This document shows positions 38,001 through 45,932 of a stretch of 64,000 nucleotides of DNA, one piece after another (position 1 is the first letter of the stretch; each line of letters starts with the position of its first letter). The stretch lies in the NCBI GenBank assembly GCA_965226805.1, contig CBDDDW010000001.1, positions 25,111 to 89,110 of the forward strand, in the 5' to 3' direction. The position numbers and the translations under genes were made by a program. This stretch comes from CBDDDW01 sp965226805 (GTDB lineage: Bacteria > Chloroflexota > Dehalococcoidia > Lucifugimonadales > JAGWBF01). The notes beneath the pieces were generated by a model. That model had not been told where the DNA came from. It worked only from the letters and a program-made list of their open reading frames with translations, and did not search any database.

Positions 38001-38688
38001 AATCCAAGGTTTACGTGAGAGAGTGATTCAGTGCACAAGGTGCCCCCGCCTGGTGGAGTATCGCCAGTGGGTGGCTGCGACCAAGAGGCGGATGTACCGA
38101 GACCACGAATACTGGGGCAAGCCCGTGCCTGGATTTGGAGACCCGGAGGCTCGGGTCCTGGTGGTCGGCCTCGCTCCCGCGGCCCACGGGGGGAACCGGA
38201 GCGGCCGGGTGTTCACCGGAGACAAAAGCGGGGACTGGGTCTACGGTACACTGTATAAATTCGGCTTCGCCAATCAGCCGACTTCCGTCCATCGAGACGA
38301 CGGGCTGGAGATCAAAGATGTTTACATAACCGCGGCCGTTCGCTGTGCCCCTCCGGCCAACAAGCCGCTCCGCGAGGAGATGCTCGCCTGTCGTCCGTAT
38401 TTGCTGGAGGAGCTGGAGCTGCTCAGAAACCTGCGGGTTGTCGTGGCTCTCGGGAAGATCGCTTTCGATGCCTACCTCGATGCGCTCCGTGAATCAGCTT
38501 CATCCGGTGAACCTTTGCCCAGGCCCTTGCCTGCCTTCGGCCATGGGGCCACGTACGTCTTGCCGTCGGGCATGACGCTCGTTGCTTCGTACCATCCCAG
38601 CCAGCAGAACACGCAGACCGGGCGGCTGACACGGGAGATGTTCGAAGGAGTCTTCGCGAAGGTCAGACATCTTTTGGATGCCGCGTAA
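37984..38688 (+). CDS. uracil-DNA glycosylase, Fe-S (family 5/UdgB-like)
   Basis: 234 residues from ATG 37984. Four Cys that likely bind 4Fe-4S: CTRC (residues 17-20), the Cys of AAVRCAPP, and the Cys of LACRPYL. Active-site motifs GLAPAAHGGNRSGRVFTG and SYHPSQQNTQTGRLT match family 5 rather than family 4. It removes uracil and other deaminated bases from DNA. The start is uncertain: ATG 37984 has little spacing to AAGGG, and a GTG nine bases later is also possible. Its 5' end overlaps the 5' end of the divergent M28 gene. Confidence 0.9.
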   Translation: MSDVDTIQGLRERVIQCTRCPRLVEYRQWVAATKRRMYRDHEYWGKPVPGFGDPEARVLVVGLAPAAHGGNRSGRVFTGDKSGDWVYGTLYKFGFANQPTSVHRDDGLEIKDVYITAAVRCAPPANKPLREEMLACRPYLLEELELLRNLRVVVALGKIAFDAYLDALRESASSGEPLPRPLPAFGHGATYVLPSGMTLVASYHPSQQNTQTGRLTREMFEGVFAKVRHLLDAA

Positions 38689-38689
38689 T

Positions 38690-40063
38690 TCAGTCTGCGG
38701 GTGTGGGTTTGTGTGAGGCACCCGGCGTTTGCCGCCCTGGGGCTGCCTGTGAACTTCTGGACGCGGAGGGCGGGGGGCTCGGTTTGCCCATCGGAAGATA
38801 CATGAACGCCCCCACCATGTTGACAATAGCAATGGTCCTGAAGGGTATCGCGTAGCTATTAGTAGCATCGAACATGTACCCGGCAAAAAGAGGTGCGGCA
38901 AACATGAGTATGTTGATCGGCAGTAAGGAAAGGCCCATGATGATGGGGAAGTGCCTCCGGCCGAAATACGCGCCGCGCATGGAAGTCGTGATCGGGAGCC
39001 GGCCGCCGAGGCCCATGCCCATAAACACCGCGTAGAGGATAGCCATCTGTGTCGTGTCGGCCTCGAGGGCAATGACAATGGCCACAGTCTGTAGCAGCGT
39101 GAAACAGAAGAGACCGATCCTCACTTGGGACCTATCTCCGACGTACCCCCCTAGAGGGATGATCACCGCGACCACCGCCGTCTGAACGGCCAGTACGAGG
39201 CCAACGGTTGTGAGGCTGAATTCTCGATCGGACAGCATCGGCCCCAGGTGCACGGCCATGGTCACGGAGGTGCTGGCTGAGCAAGCGTGACCAACGGTCA
39301 TCAGCCAGAAAACTTTGGTTCGGAGCGCCTCCCTCCACGTATATCCGGTTTCCGCGCTTCCCCGAGATGCCGGTGCCGTCCCACGCGCCTCCGACGGCGT
39401 GGTAGGGGCCGTGTCCCCGTCGGGAAGTTGGCCATAGTCTTCGGGTCGATTGCGGATAGTCCGGGAAATAGGGAAACTAAGAAGCAGACACGTCACCCCA
39501 AAACCCGCGGCCACTTTCCGCCACTGGTCGAGCCCGAAGCGTTCGGGGTCGATAGCCCAGGCCAGGGCGGGGAGGAGAATTATACCGCCTATTGCTGAGC
39601 CCTGCATTGTCCAGCCGATGGCGGAAGCCCGGTGTCGCTGGAACCAGTTGTTTACGGCCGTCGTGATGGAAAGCCATGTACCCAACTCGACACCAATACC
39701 CATAATTACGAAGGCCGAGTAAAACATCCACAGGTGGTGTACCTGGCTGAATAGTAGGAATCCCGCGCCCAATATGAGGAAGCCGATAAACACCATGCTC
39801 CGGGCGCCCAGTCTTGCGACCAAATAGCCCGCCAGCGGGCCCATGATCCCCCCTTCGATTCTTGTGAAGGCGAAAGCCCATGACAACTGGGCCTTGCTCC
39901 AATCGAAGTTCTTTTCCATTACGACGAACCAGGTCGTAGCCCCCTGGAACATCGGCACGGCCCCGACGGCAATGACAAAAGCGCCTACGCCCACCAGCCA
40001 CCAGCCGTAGAACACGCCCTTCGTGCGCCTGAGGGGATTTAATGAGCGAATAAGCTGTCCCAA
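38690..40063 (-). CDS. MFS transporter (OxlT/MCT-like)
   Basis: 457 residues, about 12 membrane helices. Opening FYGWWLVGVGAFV and the middle-loop sequence from ITRTIRNRPEDYG are typical of the oxalate/monocarboxylate group. The C-terminal ~30 residues are Pro/Ser-rich and soluble. Likely an organic acid importer, fitting the surrounding catabolic genes. TTG start at 40063 with AAGGGTTGG upstream. Convergent with the glycosylase gene, with one base between the two stops. Confidence 0.85.
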   Translation of the reverse strand: MGQLIRSLNPLRRTKGVFYGWWLVGVGAFVIAVGAVPMFQGATTWFVVMEKNFDWSKAQLSWAFAFTRIEGGIMGPLAGYLVARLGARSMVFIGFLILGAGFLLFSQVHHLWMFYSAFVIMGIGVELGTWLSITTAVNNWFQRHRASAIGWTMQGSAIGGIILLPALAWAIDPERFGLDQWRKVAAGFGVTCLLLSFPISRTIRNRPEDYGQLPDGDTAPTTPSEARGTAPASRGSAETGYTWREALRTKVFWLMTVGHACSASTSVTMAVHLGPMLSDREFSLTTVGLVLAVQTAVVAVIIPLGGYVGDRSQVRIGLFCFTLLQTVAIVIALEADTTQMAILYAVFMGMGLGGRLPITTSMRGAYFGRRHFPIIMGLSLLPINILMFAAPLFAGYMFDATNSYAIPFRTIAIVNMVGAFMYLPMGKPSPPPSASRSSQAAPGRQTPGASHKPTPAD

Positions 40064-40151
40064 TCGAAACCAACCCTTCGCATTCCAGGTTCTCCTTTAT
40101 TCTCAGCGATGAAAAGCAGCCTGGTACCTTGTCAACAAGATTTCCTTAGCA

Positions 40152-40240
40152 TGTCATTCTGAGTGAGCGCAGCGACCGAAGAATCTGGGGAGGGGTTACC
40201 CCACAACCACTCCAGATTCTTCGCTTCGCTCAGAATGACA
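40152..40240. repeat. 89-bp inverted-repeat element (CATTCTGAG type)
   Basis: Begins TGTCATTCTGAG and ends CTCAGAATGACA. The inner arms GAAGAATCTGG and CCAGATTCTTC also pair, giving a long hairpin around a ~15-bp centre. A decayed relative is at 42606-42691. Such elements are dispersed in intergenic regions of several Chloroflexota and other genomes (general knowledge). The rest of 40064-40561 holds nothing recognisable. Confidence 0.75.
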
Positions 40241-40561
40241 TTTATATCAAAGTTAAGTTGACTGAGTACTAGCCCCAGCCGCAACGCGAAGACCAAAAGA
40301 TTAGCTTGGATAGACTTGGGGATGACCTGCGGTATCCAGTCCGTAGGTGCTGGCTACCAGCTATACTATCCCTCTGTACCCGGCTCTGCAACCTTCAACC
40401 ACCGCACTGTTGGCCCTCGCAGGGTTGACAAACCCTTTTCCCTTGGGCAAACTTCAGTCTGTTCACATTGGCCACAAGGTATGCTGCTCCCATTGCCACC
40501 CCCAAGAGTGCGAGTGAGGTGAGGTCACCCACATGCCTACGATATGCTGGAGGCCAGGCCC

Positions 40562-41344
40562 ATGACAGCGACCCAAAGCTGGACGGAAGAGTTCGTTGAG
40601 GTCGAGGGAGTAAGGACACAGGTGTTGAAGGGGGGTAAAGGCGCTCCCCTCTTCCTCCTCCACGGTGCAGGGGGAAACCCCGGCTGGCAACCCTACCACC
40701 AGGCCCTGTCCGAGCATATGATGGTGTATGCCCCCTCCCATCCGGGCTATAACGGTTCGGAGCGTCCCCCGTGGATAAGGACCATTACCGACGTGGCCCA
40801 TTTTTACCTGGGCCTGGTGCGGGCGCTGGGCGTCGAGCGGGCTTCGTTGCTGGGGATATCCATGGGAGGCTGGCTGGCGGCGGAGATTGCCGCCATGTGC
40901 CCTCCTTTGGTCAAAGGGATGGTGCTGGTTGACGCCGTGGGCATTAAGCCACGGGTGGGGGAGATCGCCGAGATGCTGATGGTGCCGCCGCAGCAGAACC
41001 TTAGCAAAGCGTTCTACGACGTCACCAAGACGCCGAATTTCGACACCCTTACCCCTGAGCAGGAGGCAGTCATGTGGGGCAACCGGGAGATGACTTCCCG
41101 TCTCTGCTGGAAGCCCTACATGCACAATCCCAACCTGCCCGAGTACCTGAAACTGGTGCGAATACCCGCCCTAATCATATGGGGACGCCAGGACGGAGTG
41201 GTACCCCTGAACTGCGGCGAGATTTTTCACGAGGTGTTAGAAGGGTCGAGGCTTCATATTGTCGACGAATGCAGCCACAATCCCCAGATCGAGAAACCCG
41301 AGGAGTTTCTTAAAGAGACCCTTTCTTTCTTGTCCGAGCTTTGA
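40562..41344 (+). CDS. alpha/beta-fold hydrolase
   Basis: 260 residues. Oxyanion-side HGAGGNP, nucleophile elbow GISMGGW (Ser), acid Asp in WGRQDGVVP, catalytic His in DECSHNPQIEKPEEF. This is the meta-cleavage-product-hydrolase/haloperoxidase-like layout, suggesting ester or C-C bond hydrolysis in aromatic or lactone catabolism. ATG 40562 is preferred: GGAGG sits 8 nt upstream. It is followed at 40 bp by the LLM gene, probably one transcript. Confidence 0.88.
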   Translation: MTATQSWTEEFVEVEGVRTQVLKGGKGAPLFLLHGAGGNPGWQPYHQALSEHMMVYAPSHPGYNGSERPPWIRTITDVAHFYLGLVRALGVERASLLGISMGGWLAAEIAAMCPPLVKGMVLVDAVGIKPRVGEIAEMLMVPPQQNLSKAFYDVTKTPNFDTLTPEQEAVMWGNREMTSRLCWKPYMHNPNLPEYLKLVRIPALIIWGRQDGVVPLNCGEIFHEVLEGSRLHIVDECSHNPQIEKPEEFLKETLSFLSEL

Positions 41345-41383
41345 ACGGCTCCCTTTTTGGATCCCTATGCCGAGAGGTCTTTT

Positions 41384-42583
41384 ATGACTGGACAGTTACC
41401 CAGACCCGTCGACAAGGTAGAAGTCTTCTGGTTCTCCGAGCAGCCTTACAGCCACGTTTTGGATGAGGACCTGGAGCAGTACGACTCCGGGCGCCTCGGT
41501 TTCCCGAACACCTACTTCGAACCCCAGAAGGCCCACGCATTGTACAACGAGTACCACGAGCAGTATGCCTTGGCCGATGAAGTAGGCTTCGACGGTATCA
41601 TGACCAACGAGCACCACTCCTCTTACTGGTGTATGAAGCCCTCGGCAAACCTGGACGCGGCCGTCATCAGCAAAATCACCAAGAACGTGAAGATCGCCAT
41701 ACTGGGGAATGTCATCGCCGTCACGGACCCTGTCAGGGTTGCCGAAGAGATCGCTATGCTGGACTGCTACTCTGGCGGTAGGATCATCTCGGGGTTCGTG
41801 CGCGGGACCGCTGTGGAGAGCCTACACGGCGGCATCGATCCCACGCAGAACCGCGAGCGGTTCGAGGAGGCCCACGACCTGATAATCAAATGCTGGACCA
41901 CCCCCGGTCCCTTCAGGTACGAGGGCAAGCATTACCATTACCGGGTGGTGAATCCGTGGGTGTTGCCTATGCAGAAGCCTCATCCGGATATATGGTTTCC
42001 GGGGACCGGCAGCCCAGAGAGCGTGGTGTGGGCGGCTAGGCATGGCTATCCCTATATGAACTTGGGGGGCCTGATCGACGTGACGGCGTGGCTGAAGCAG
42101 GTGTATATCGAAACCGCCCACGAGGTGGGCTACCATCCAGGGCCGGGGCACTTTGGATATCTGATAAAGGTCCTGGTGGCCGACACCGACCAGGAGGCTC
42201 AAGAGCTGGGTCAGAGCTATATGTGGACGGCCGCTCACCGGATCAAGGGTCCCAGGGAGCACACTGACCCTCCTGGATACCAGTCCCGGGAAGCGCAGAA
42301 AATCGCCGCCAAACGGCCCACTGCGGCAGTAGCCCCCGGGGGAGGCGCAAGGAAGACTTACGAAGAGCTTCAGGCGCTCAAGAACATCATCGTCGGGAGC
42401 CCGGAGACGGTCATCCGGAACCTCACCGAGGTGATAGACCGGCTCAGCCCAGGCTACCTGCACGTCTACGGCAATGAAGGCGGAACCCCGCACAAGGCTT
42501 CGATGCGCTCCATTGAGCTTTTGGGGAAAGAGGTGATTCCCGCATTGCGAGAGATCAAGCTGAAGCCATACGAGTGGAACTGA
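41384..42583 (+). CDS. LLM-class flavin-dependent monooxygenase-like enzyme
   Basis: 399 residues, luciferase-like superfamily. Motifs: VEVFWFSEQPY, GFDGIMTNEHHSSYWCM, KIAILGNVIAVTDPVRVAEEIAMLD, and SGGRIISGFVRG. The C-terminal half has IIVGSPETVIRNL. Close to alkanal/nitrilotriacetate-type monooxygenases that need a separate flavin reductase. ATG 41384 has GAGAGG upstream; the TTG at 41357 is in frame but less likely. It pairs with the upstream hydrolase. Confidence 0.88.
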   Translation: MTGQLPRPVDKVEVFWFSEQPYSHVLDEDLEQYDSGRLGFPNTYFEPQKAHALYNEYHEQYALADEVGFDGIMTNEHHSSYWCMKPSANLDAAVISKITKNVKIAILGNVIAVTDPVRVAEEIAMLDCYSGGRIISGFVRGTAVESLHGGIDPTQNRERFEEAHDLIIKCWTTPGPFRYEGKHYHYRVVNPWVLPMQKPHPDIWFPGTGSPESVVWAARHGYPYMNLGGLIDVTAWLKQVYIETAHEVGYHPGPGHFGYLIKVLVADTDQEAQELGQSYMWTAAHRIKGPREHTDPPGYQSREAQKIAAKRPTAAVAPGGGARKTYEELQALKNIIVGSPETVIRNLTEVIDRLSPGYLHVYGNEGGTPHKASMRSIELLGKEVIPALREIKLKPYEWN

Positions 42584-42605
42584 ACACTCTCATTCCCACG
42601 CAAGC

Positions 42606-42691
42606 GTCATTCTGAGCCGTAGGCGAAGAATCTGGTGTCGCGGGTCAGACGCCCCACTTCCTCCGGACCCTTCCCTACGCTCGGGGTGACA
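42606..42691. repeat. decayed CATTCTGAG-type repeat
   Basis: Begins GTCATTCTGAGCCGTAGGCGAAGAATCTGG, which resembles the left arm at 40152-40190. The right arm is degenerate (CCTACGCTCGGGGTGACA). It lies between the LLM gene and the SMP-30 gene. Confidence 0.6.
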
Positions 42692-42766
42692 AGGGTGTCG
42701 CCATTTTCATCGTTAGTGGTGCTGATAGCAATCAGCGTGATAGATTCTGGCGGAAACGGAGCCTGA

Positions 42767-43618
42767 GTGGCTGTCCAGCTGCTTGACCTGATCCCCCAGC
42801 AGGAGCCCCGCATGTTGGCTACGGGGTTCGAGTTCACCGAAGGTCCGGTGTGGCACCCTGACGGCTATCTCCTGTTTAGCGACATCCCCGCCAGCATTAT
42901 CTACCGGTGGGAGCCGGAAGGCACGCCTGAGCCTTTCATCGCTCCCAGCAGGGAGTCCAACGGCCTCACCTACGATCGCCAGGGACGCCTGGTTGCCTGC
43001 GAACACGCCGGAAGACAGGTCTCCCGTATGGCGCCCGACGCGCGGATGATGGAAACGGTGGTGGACAGGTACCAGGGAAAGCGGCTGAACAGCCCCAACG
43101 ACGTGGTGGTGCACTCCAGCGGGAGAATCTACTTCACCGACCCCCCCTACGGCATCGACCCAGACCCGGGCGAGCTGGGGTTCCGCGGCGTCTACCGAAT
43201 AGACACCGACGGCAGCATCACGCTACTGGCCTCGGACTTCGTTCGTCCTAACGGCCTCGCGTTCTCGCCGGACGAGACCATCCTCTACATCGACGATTCG
43301 CGCAGGCGGCATATTCGCGCTTTCGACGTCCAGGCCGACGGCTCTATCAGCAACGGCCGTATCTTTGTGGACATGGATGTGGAGGCCAAGGGGAACCCCG
43401 ACGGTATGAAGGTCGATGTGGAGGGCAACATCTATTGCTCGGCCGGGGGTGGCCTCTGGATCGTAGACCCAACTGGCCGCCATCTGGGCACCGTGTCTCT
43501 GCCGGAGCTTCCCGCCAACCTGGCTTTCGCCGGCGCGGATAACCGGACCATCTACCTGACCGCCCGCACCTCACTCTACATCCTTCAGGGCACGACCCCC
43601 GGCGTGAGGGTGTTTTAG
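42767..43618 (+). CDS. SMP-30/gluconolactonase-like hydrolase
   Basis: 283-residue six-bladed propeller. Family features: GFEFTEGPVWHPDG (metal Glu), SNGLTYDRQGRL, LNSPNDVVVHSSGRIYFTDPPYG (metal Asn), RPNGLAFSPDE, and NPDGMKVDVEGN (metal Asp). It binds a divalent cation and opens lactones. The context of hydrolases and oxidoreductases fits a lactone intermediate in catabolism. GTG start with GGAG seven bases upstream. Confidence 0.92.
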   Translation: MAVQLLDLIPQQEPRMLATGFEFTEGPVWHPDGYLLFSDIPASIIYRWEPEGTPEPFIAPSRESNGLTYDRQGRLVACEHAGRQVSRMAPDARMMETVVDRYQGKRLNSPNDVVVHSSGRIYFTDPPYGIDPDPGELGFRGVYRIDTDGSITLLASDFVRPNGLAFSPDETILYIDDSRRRHIRAFDVQADGSISNGRIFVDMDVEAKGNPDGMKVDVEGNIYCSAGGGLWIVDPTGRHLGTVSLPELPANLAFAGADNRTIYLTARTSLYILQGTTPGVRVF

Positions 43619-43668
43619 GTCCCGTCGCCTCGATCCCCTCCCCGACCACGGCATTTCTAGGGTAAACT

Positions 43669-43696
43669 GTAGGGGCGAGGCATGCCTCGCCCCTAC
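43669..43696. repeat. 28-bp perfect palindrome GTAGGGGCGAGG..., copy 1
   Basis: GTAGGGGCGAGGCA followed by TGCCTCGCCCCTAC, fully self-complementary. The identical sequence occurs at 48348-48375. Here it sits after the SMP-30 stop and before the kinase gene, where it could act as a terminator hairpin. Confidence 0.9.
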
Positions 43697-43743
43697 GCTG
43701 CCCGACGCGGCAGCCCGAGAGAAGTTCGGCCCGGAGGTTCAAA

Positions 43744-44754
43744 TTGTCCGTTGTTGGCATAATCGCCAATCCCACGGCGAGCAAGGACATTCGCCGGCTG
43801 GTGGCCCATGGGCGCGTGGTCCCGGGTTGGGAGAAGGTGAACCTTATCCGGCGGGTCCTCTTCGGCCTGGATGCGGTCGGTGTGGGCCGGGTAGTGGCAA
43901 TGCCCGATGAGACCCGCCTCTGTCAAAGGGCCCGCGACGATGGAAAGCTAACCGTGGTGCTGGACACACTGGATATGCCCGTCTCAGGTTCCGCCGAGGA
44001 CTCGGTTCGAGGCGCCGCTATGATGGAAGAAGCGGGTGTCGAGTGCCTGGTGACCCTCGGGGGCGACGGCACCAACCGGGCCGTCGCAAAGGGATGTGGC
44101 TCTATACCTCTAGTAGCGATCTCTACCGGCACCAACAATGTCTTCCCCAGCATGGTGGAGTCCACGGTGGCGGGGATGGCCGCCGGGGTGGTGGCGCGAG
44201 GCCTGGTGGATCTGGACCAGGTATGTGTCTGGAGCAAGAGGATAGAGGTCTATTTGGACGGCGAGTTTTGCGACATTGCTCTGGTGGACGTTGCCGCTTC
44301 AAAAGAGCGGTTCGTAGCCTCCAAAGCGATTTGGGACGTGGCGACTCTCCACGAAGTGTTCCTCACTCGGGCGGAGCCCTCTAGCTTGGGCCTCTCCTCG
44401 ATCGGCGCGCGGCTTCATCCAGTGGGGATGGCAGACACCGTGGGGCTTTATCTGCGCCTCGGACCTGGTGGCACCTCGGTCTTGTCTCCAGTGGCGCCGG
44501 GCATTGTGACGAATGTCCCAATCGAGGAGTGGCGGGTCCTTCCCTTGGGGGAGCGGGTCAGGGTCCAGCTAAGTCCTTGTACCATAGCACTTGACGGCGA
44601 GCGGGAGCATAGCATCTCCCAGAGCCAGGTAGTTGAGGTCGCCATCAGCGGCAACGGGCCTCGCGTTGTAATGGTTGAGGCGGCGCTGCGCGAGGCCTCG
44701 GAGATGGGTGTGTTTACTCAGAACCGATCGCCTTCCGATGTTGTGGCCGGCTAG
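43744..44754 (+). CDS. ATP-NAD kinase-like protein (AcoX type)
   Basis: 336 residues with the NAD-kinase GGDGTNRAV motif (about residues 102-110) and AISTGTNNVFP. The domain arrangement and length match AcoX, the NAD-kinase-like protein encoded in acetoin dehydrogenase operons, whose exact activity is not settled. TTG start at 43744 with GGAGG 6 nt upstream. No acoA/acoB nearby. An orphan E2 at 18710 could belong to the same pathway. The next gene is a broken FMN oxidase. Confidence 0.8.
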   Translation: MSVVGIIANPTASKDIRRLVAHGRVVPGWEKVNLIRRVLFGLDAVGVGRVVAMPDETRLCQRARDDGKLTVVLDTLDMPVSGSAEDSVRGAAMMEEAGVECLVTLGGDGTNRAVAKGCGSIPLVAISTGTNNVFPSMVESTVAGMAAGVVARGLVDLDQVCVWSKRIEVYLDGEFCDIALVDVAASKERFVASKAIWDVATLHEVFLTRAEPSSLGLSSIGARLHPVGMADTVGLYLRLGPGGTSVLSPVAPGIVTNVPIEEWRVLPLGERVRVQLSPCTIALDGEREHSISQSQVVEVAISGNGPRVVMVEAALREASEMGVFTQNRSPSDVVAG

Positions 44755-44803
44755 GGACGCTGCCGAAAGTTCGGGGCGATAAACGCGGCGGAGGGATTCC
44801 GAT

Positions 44804-45906
44804 ATGGCGATAGACCCCATAAACCTGTACGATTTCGAGGCTCGAGCCGAGATGGCGCTGCCGCGGCACATATGGGACTTCATTTAAAGTGGCGCCTGCG
44901 ACGAGATGATCGCCACCAAGAGGAACAGGGCCGCCCTGGATGCGATATCCCTGCGCCCTCGTTTCCTGGCGGATATAAGTGAGCGGGACTCGTCAACAAC
45001 GGTCCTGGGGAAAAAGGTTAGCTTCCCGGTGATGATCGCGCCCGCTGGGAACCAGGGGATCGCTCATCCCGATGCCGAGCTCGCCACGGCAAAGGCGGCG
45101 GGAGAAGCAGGGACGGTCATGGTGCTCAGTACCGCCTCCAGCTTCGGTATGGAGGAGGTGGCGGGCGTTGCCACGGGGCCCCTGTGGTTCCAGCTGTACC
45201 ACTTCGGCTACGACCTGACCAAGATGCTCGTCACCCGCGCCGAGAGGGCGGGATACTCCGCGATCGGCCTGACGGTGGACACACCGGTGCCCGCGTACAG
45301 GGAGCGGGATGTCCGCAATCGCTACGTCCGCCCCCGGAGCTTGCAGCTGGGGAACTTCGTTGGAAAGCAGGGTCTCTTGGGTCTGGTCGCGGGGACCGAT
45401 GAGCTGTATAGCTGGGTCCCGCCTCAGGACGTCGCCCCTCTGACCTGGGACGAGCTGGAGTGGCTAAGGTCCCTATCGTCTCTGCCCCTCGTGATTAAGG
45501 GGGTCAGGACTGCCGAGGACGCAAGGATGTGCGTCGAGCACGGCGTCGATGGCATCCTGGTGTCGAACCACGGGGGCCGTCAGGTTGATGGCACCCTGTC
45601 GAGTGTCGAGACCCTGCCGGAGATCGTCGAAGCCGCGGGGGACGCGCCGAGATCTACCTGGATGGGGGAATACGAAGGGGCGCCGACGTGCTTAGGGCGC
45701 TCGCTCTGGGAGCTCGGGCGGTGCTTATTGGCCGCCCCCTCTTTTGGGGCCTGGTGGTGGGTGGGGAGTCCGGAGTGGGGAAGGTCCTAGAGCTCCTACA
45801 ACAGGAGTTTGACCGAGCGATGGCCTACTGTGGGGTGACCGGCGTGGACGGTATCAACCGGGGCCACGTGTCACTCCCGGACGAGGCTGGATGGGTGCGC
45901 ATGTGA
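44804..45906 (+). pseudogene. FMN-dependent alpha-hydroxy acid dehydrogenase, two disruptions
   Basis: Family sequence from MAIDPINLYDFEARAEMALP to the C-terminus. TAA at 44885-44887 interrupts the D-F-I-[E]-S-G-A segment, where a Glu codon (GAA) is one base away. Near 45645 a base is missing so that E-I-Y-L-D-G-G-I-R-R-G continues in another frame. FMN and active-site elements remain: LSTASSFGMEEV, YHFGYD, VSNHGGRQVDG, IGRPLFWGL. It would oxidise lactate, glycolate or mandelate if intact. GGAGGGATT lies before ATG 44804. Clearly decaying unless both lesions are errors. Confidence 0.85.
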
Positions 45907-45932
45907 GCTAAGTCCCTATGGTATGCGCGGCA

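Noticed and set aside
44804..44890. TAA in the FMN oxidase considered as a recoded codon
   Set aside because: TAA has no known recoding to an amino acid here, and the gene also has a second lesion. Decay is simpler.
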